A program made the position numbers and the translations under genes. The notes under the pieces are model-generated. The model was not told where the DNA came from. It did no database searches and saw only the letters and a program-made list of their open reading frames with translations. Below, piece by piece: positions 50,915 to 52,675 of a stretch of 52,675 nt of DNA. Source of the DNA: an uncultured Tenacibaculum sp. (GTDB lineage Bacteria; Bacteroidota; Bacteroidia; Flavobacteriales; Flavobacteriaceae). The stretch spans positions 1 through 52,675 of the forward strand of contig CAKZVD010000017.1 of the NCBI GenBank assembly GCA_937922085.1. Direction: 5' to 3'. Position 1 is the first letter of the stretch, and every line of letters starts with the position of its first letter.

Positions 50915-51802
50915 CTAAATCAAGTTTTTGATATTATTGTAATAGTCCTTTTTATTTGCATTATCAGGAAGACCAGCAACTTGCCCATCTCCTAATTCCA
51001 TTATTATCCACTTTCCATTTTTCTTTTTAGCAACATCCATTGTAAAGAAATTACTTTCTATTCTTTCTGCTATATTTTGAAAAAAATCAATATCTGGTTT
51101 TTCACAATCATAATTCACTTCATCCCAATAATTGAATATTTGAACAACTTTTTTATTCAAAAAAACAATTCTAAATTCTTTTGTAAGTGGCATTTTACTT
51201 TTTGAATGCTCTGTTAAAAATTCTAATTCTATAAACTCTCTAAAAACAATCCCTTCGTTCAAATAATTTCCTCGCAACTCAAGAAATCTACTAACCACTT
51301 CTTCAACTTTCTTTTTGTCAGATGCACTGGGTATATAACAGGCATCCTCCCAATTATGCTTTTCTGATTTCACATAATCTTTTACAATTATAGGATTACT
51401 CCCAAATTCATTAGATAACTTAATAACGTTTGATATAGATACATCTTTAGTCCAGTTTGATTTTGGTGTCTCCTTAATTATTTTGCTATATGATTCTGGT
51501 AAGTAATGACAATGTTTATATTCTGATGGAGTATTAATTAGTCGAATATTCTTTTTTAAAAGTTCATTATAGAATTTCTCATAAATATTCGATGTCATCA
51601 TCCAACCTCGATATATTCCTAATTTTTCTTTTTCACAGCTTTTAATAAGTTTCAGAGTTCTTTGTAAATCCCCATCTGTTAGTTCTTCAAAACTAAAAAT
51701 CTCAGTTTCAAACCCACTATTATTAGCAGAATAAAATTCCTGTTTGTAATCTGGCTCAACTAATTTATTATCAATTACACTATCACAAAAAATAATTTTC
51801 AT
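50915..51802 (-). CDS. ATP-grasp domain protein (DUF4343-like)
   Basis: This 295-residue protein resembles ATP-grasp ligase-like proteins of the DUF4343 group. A first domain (about residues 1-110, MKIIFCDSVIDNKLVEPDYK, RGWMMTSNIYEKFYNEL) precedes the ATP-binding part with SNPIIVKDYVKSEKHNWEDA, EGIVFREFIELEFL, KEFRIVFLNKKVVQIFNYWDE and the metal-binding end FFTMDVAKKKNGKWIIMELGDGQ. Such proteins join a carboxylate to an amine or thiol, but this subgroup has no known product. It has been found beside peptide-modifying genes in other bacteria; here no peptide gene is adjacent. It follows the DUF6165-type gene by 30 bp. Confidence 0.8.
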   Translation of the reverse strand: MKIIFCDSVIDNKLVEPDYKQEFYSANNSGFETEIFSFEELTDGDLQRTLKLIKSCEKEKLGIYRGWMMTSNIYEKFYNELLKKNIRLINTPSEYKHCHYLPESYSKIIKETPKSNWTKDVSISNVIKLSNEFGSNPIIVKDYVKSEKHNWEDACYIPSASDKKKVEEVVSRFLELRGNYLNEGIVFREFIELEFLTEHSKSKMPLTKEFRIVFLNKKVVQIFNYWDEVNYDCEKPDIDFFQNIAERIESNFFTMDVAKKKNGKWIIMELGDGQVAGLPDNANKKDYYNNIKNLI

Positions 51803-51832
51803 TGTTTCCTTTAAATGACATGTAGTTACAAC

Positions 51833-52225
51833 CTACTTATAATCCTCGTACGATTTTTCTTCCACCAAATCAGAACCCGTAAGGATATTTATTTCTTTTT
51901 TTACTACAGAACGATCATCGTTTGTATAATAAACTGCTCTAGCTAAATCAATAAAAGTTTGCCCAAAATCTTTTGCCTTTTCACACTCTCTAATATCGTC
52001 TTCAATTTTCCATAACTTTTTATTTACTTCTAATAAATTAGCTTGGAATTCTTTTAATTTAGAAACATTTGATACCTCTTCATAAATACGTTTCATAACA
52101 GGAGTTAACACCTCATGTTCATGTTTTACATTTATCAATTTTTTTTCATCCTTTATTTCAGAAAGTTTAATTTCTAAAATGGTATACTTATCTATAATCT
52201 CTCCGTTCGATACTTCTATTTTCAT
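51833..52225 (-). CDS. DUF6165 family protein
   Basis: The 130-residue cytosolic protein is helical: MKIEVSNGEIIDKYTILEIK, a long helix ending in NVKHEHEVLTPVMKRIYEEV, then LKEFQANLLEVNKKLWKIEDDIRECEKAK and FIDLARAVYYTNDDRSVVKKEINILTGSDLVEEKSY. This matches the DUF6165 pattern I know from proteins that often stand near surface-polysaccharide genes. No enzyme motif is visible. It lies 21 bp after the conserved protein at the window edge and 30 bp before the ATP-grasp gene, so the three may be one operon. Confidence 0.8.
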   Translation of the reverse strand: MKIEVSNGEIIDKYTILEIKLSEIKDEKKLINVKHEHEVLTPVMKRIYEEVSNVSKLKEFQANLLEVNKKLWKIEDDIRECEKAKDFGQTFIDLARAVYYTNDDRSVVKKEINILTGSDLVEEKSYEDYK

Positions 52226-52246
52226 GAATGTTTAAAATCTTTAAGT

Positions 52247-52675
52247 TTATAAAAAACGACGTTCAATAATTTCTAATAATCTGTTTTCGTATTCTTCCTT
52301 GTCGCTCCAATTATAATCTGGCTTTACCATTTTACTTATAAAACCTTTTGCTTCTTTTTCTGTTTTAAATGTATTTAATTGAGAAATTACTCTATTAAAA
52401 TCTGTTTGATCATTATTAAATAAATGCTTTACAAATGCAATTCGATCATTTAAATCAATTTGTATCGTATTCTGAAGATGATCATTCACCGTTTTTTTAG
52501 GTTCTACCTTTTGAAATAAATTGGCCATAACATCAACAGGAAGTGTATCCTTTAACTCTTCCTCTAATGTTGGTGTTTTTAATTCTTCTATAAAATCTGC
52601 ATCATTTTTTACATCTTTCTCTCCAAATAACAAACTTTCAAGTTCTTCAAAAGGTTGTTCTTCAATTTCTTCAAC
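52247..52675 (-). CDS. conserved flavobacterial protein, 5' end outside the window
   Basis: The frame is open from the right edge of the window to the stop at 52247, giving at least 142 residues (VEEIEEQPFEELESLLFGEK and onwards). A TTG at 52633 is an internal codon, not a start, because the frame continues upstream with acidic residues. The N-terminal part is acidic and low in complexity. The C-terminal part (about 75 residues, IDLNDRIAFVKHLFNNDQTD then FNRVISQLNTFKTEKEAKGF and the end EYENRLLEIIERRF) looks like a conserved helical domain of Bacteroidota proteins with no known function. Partial gene. Confidence 0.8.
   Translation of the reverse strand, partial: VEEIEEQPFEELESLLFGEKDVKNDADFIEELKTPTLEEELKDTLPVDVMANLFQKVEPKKTVNDHLQNTIQIDLNDRIAFVKHLFNNDQTDFNRVISQLNTFKTEKEAKGFISKMVKPDYNWSDKEEYENRLLEIIERRFL

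Noticed and set aside
50915..51802. ATP-grasp enzyme as a graspetide (microviridin-type) maturase
   Set aside because: No precursor peptide is beside it, and its neighbours are DUF6165 and DUF3089 genes; it lies over 13 kb from the acidic GG peptide.
1..52675. tRNA, rRNA, insertion sequences, integrases or phage genes
   Set aside because: None was found on reading both strands; no transposase-like protein or terminal repeat flanks the peptide locus.

Overview
The window is AT-rich DNA from a marine member of the Flavobacteriaceae (Bacteroidota), most like Tenacibaculum or Polaribacter. The family set supports this: a type IX secretion (T9SS) sorting domain, an OlsF-type ornithine-lipid synthase, DUF4252 and DUF3089 lipoproteins, a CarboxypepD/TonB outer-membrane receptor and a TPR-AraC regulator. 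Several promoters fit the Bacteroidota TTTG / TAnnTTTG pattern. No rRNA, tRNA, CRISPR array, IS element or phage gene was found, so the window reads as chromosome with small accessory patches.

1-16.6 kb holds a short SSB; a GNAT enzyme with a small zinc-ribbon protein; a hydrolase / ECF sigma / probable anti-sigma operon; a CBS protein; an M28 peptidase; tatA; an O-methyltransferase; a second sigma / zinc anti-sigma pair; panB; a run of small envelope proteins ending in a frameshifted LytTR membrane regulator; a serine hydrolase; a D-2-hydroxyacid dehydrogenase; and a TetR / DsrE-like / PNPOx-like group with two matching operators.

17-37 kb holds a secreted GH16 polysaccharide hydrolase with a ricin-type lectin and T9SS tail, small enzymes, a YiaAB membrane protein, an LEA-like repeat protein, an OmpA lipoprotein, a double-glycine (GG) leader peptide, an LRR lipoprotein, olsF, aspartate kinase, fbp, superoxide dismutase, a large unknown secreted protein, and a second TetR module (thioesterase) with two near-perfect palindromic operators.

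37-46.4 kb is the most unusual part and looks like a RiPP (modified peptide) locus. A TPR-AraC regulator lies divergent from a TonB/beta-barrel protein. On the regulator side is a 49-residue GG peptide gene followed by a prolyl-oligopeptidase-family lipoprotein. On the receptor side are three copies of a Cys-rich GG-leader precursor (the middle one decayed), a radical SAM/SPASM maturase and a C39-peptidase ABC exporter. The likely flow is precursor, radical modification of the Cys-rich core, cleavage after GG with export by the C39 transporter, and passage or sensing at the outer membrane.

46.5-52.7 kb returns to ordinary genes: a cystathionine gamma-synthase-type enzyme, a DinB-like protein, two small membrane proteins, an ArsC/Spx-like protein that probably starts at TTG, DUF4252, DUF3089, an ATP-grasp protein, a DUF6165-type protein and a conserved protein running off the right edge.
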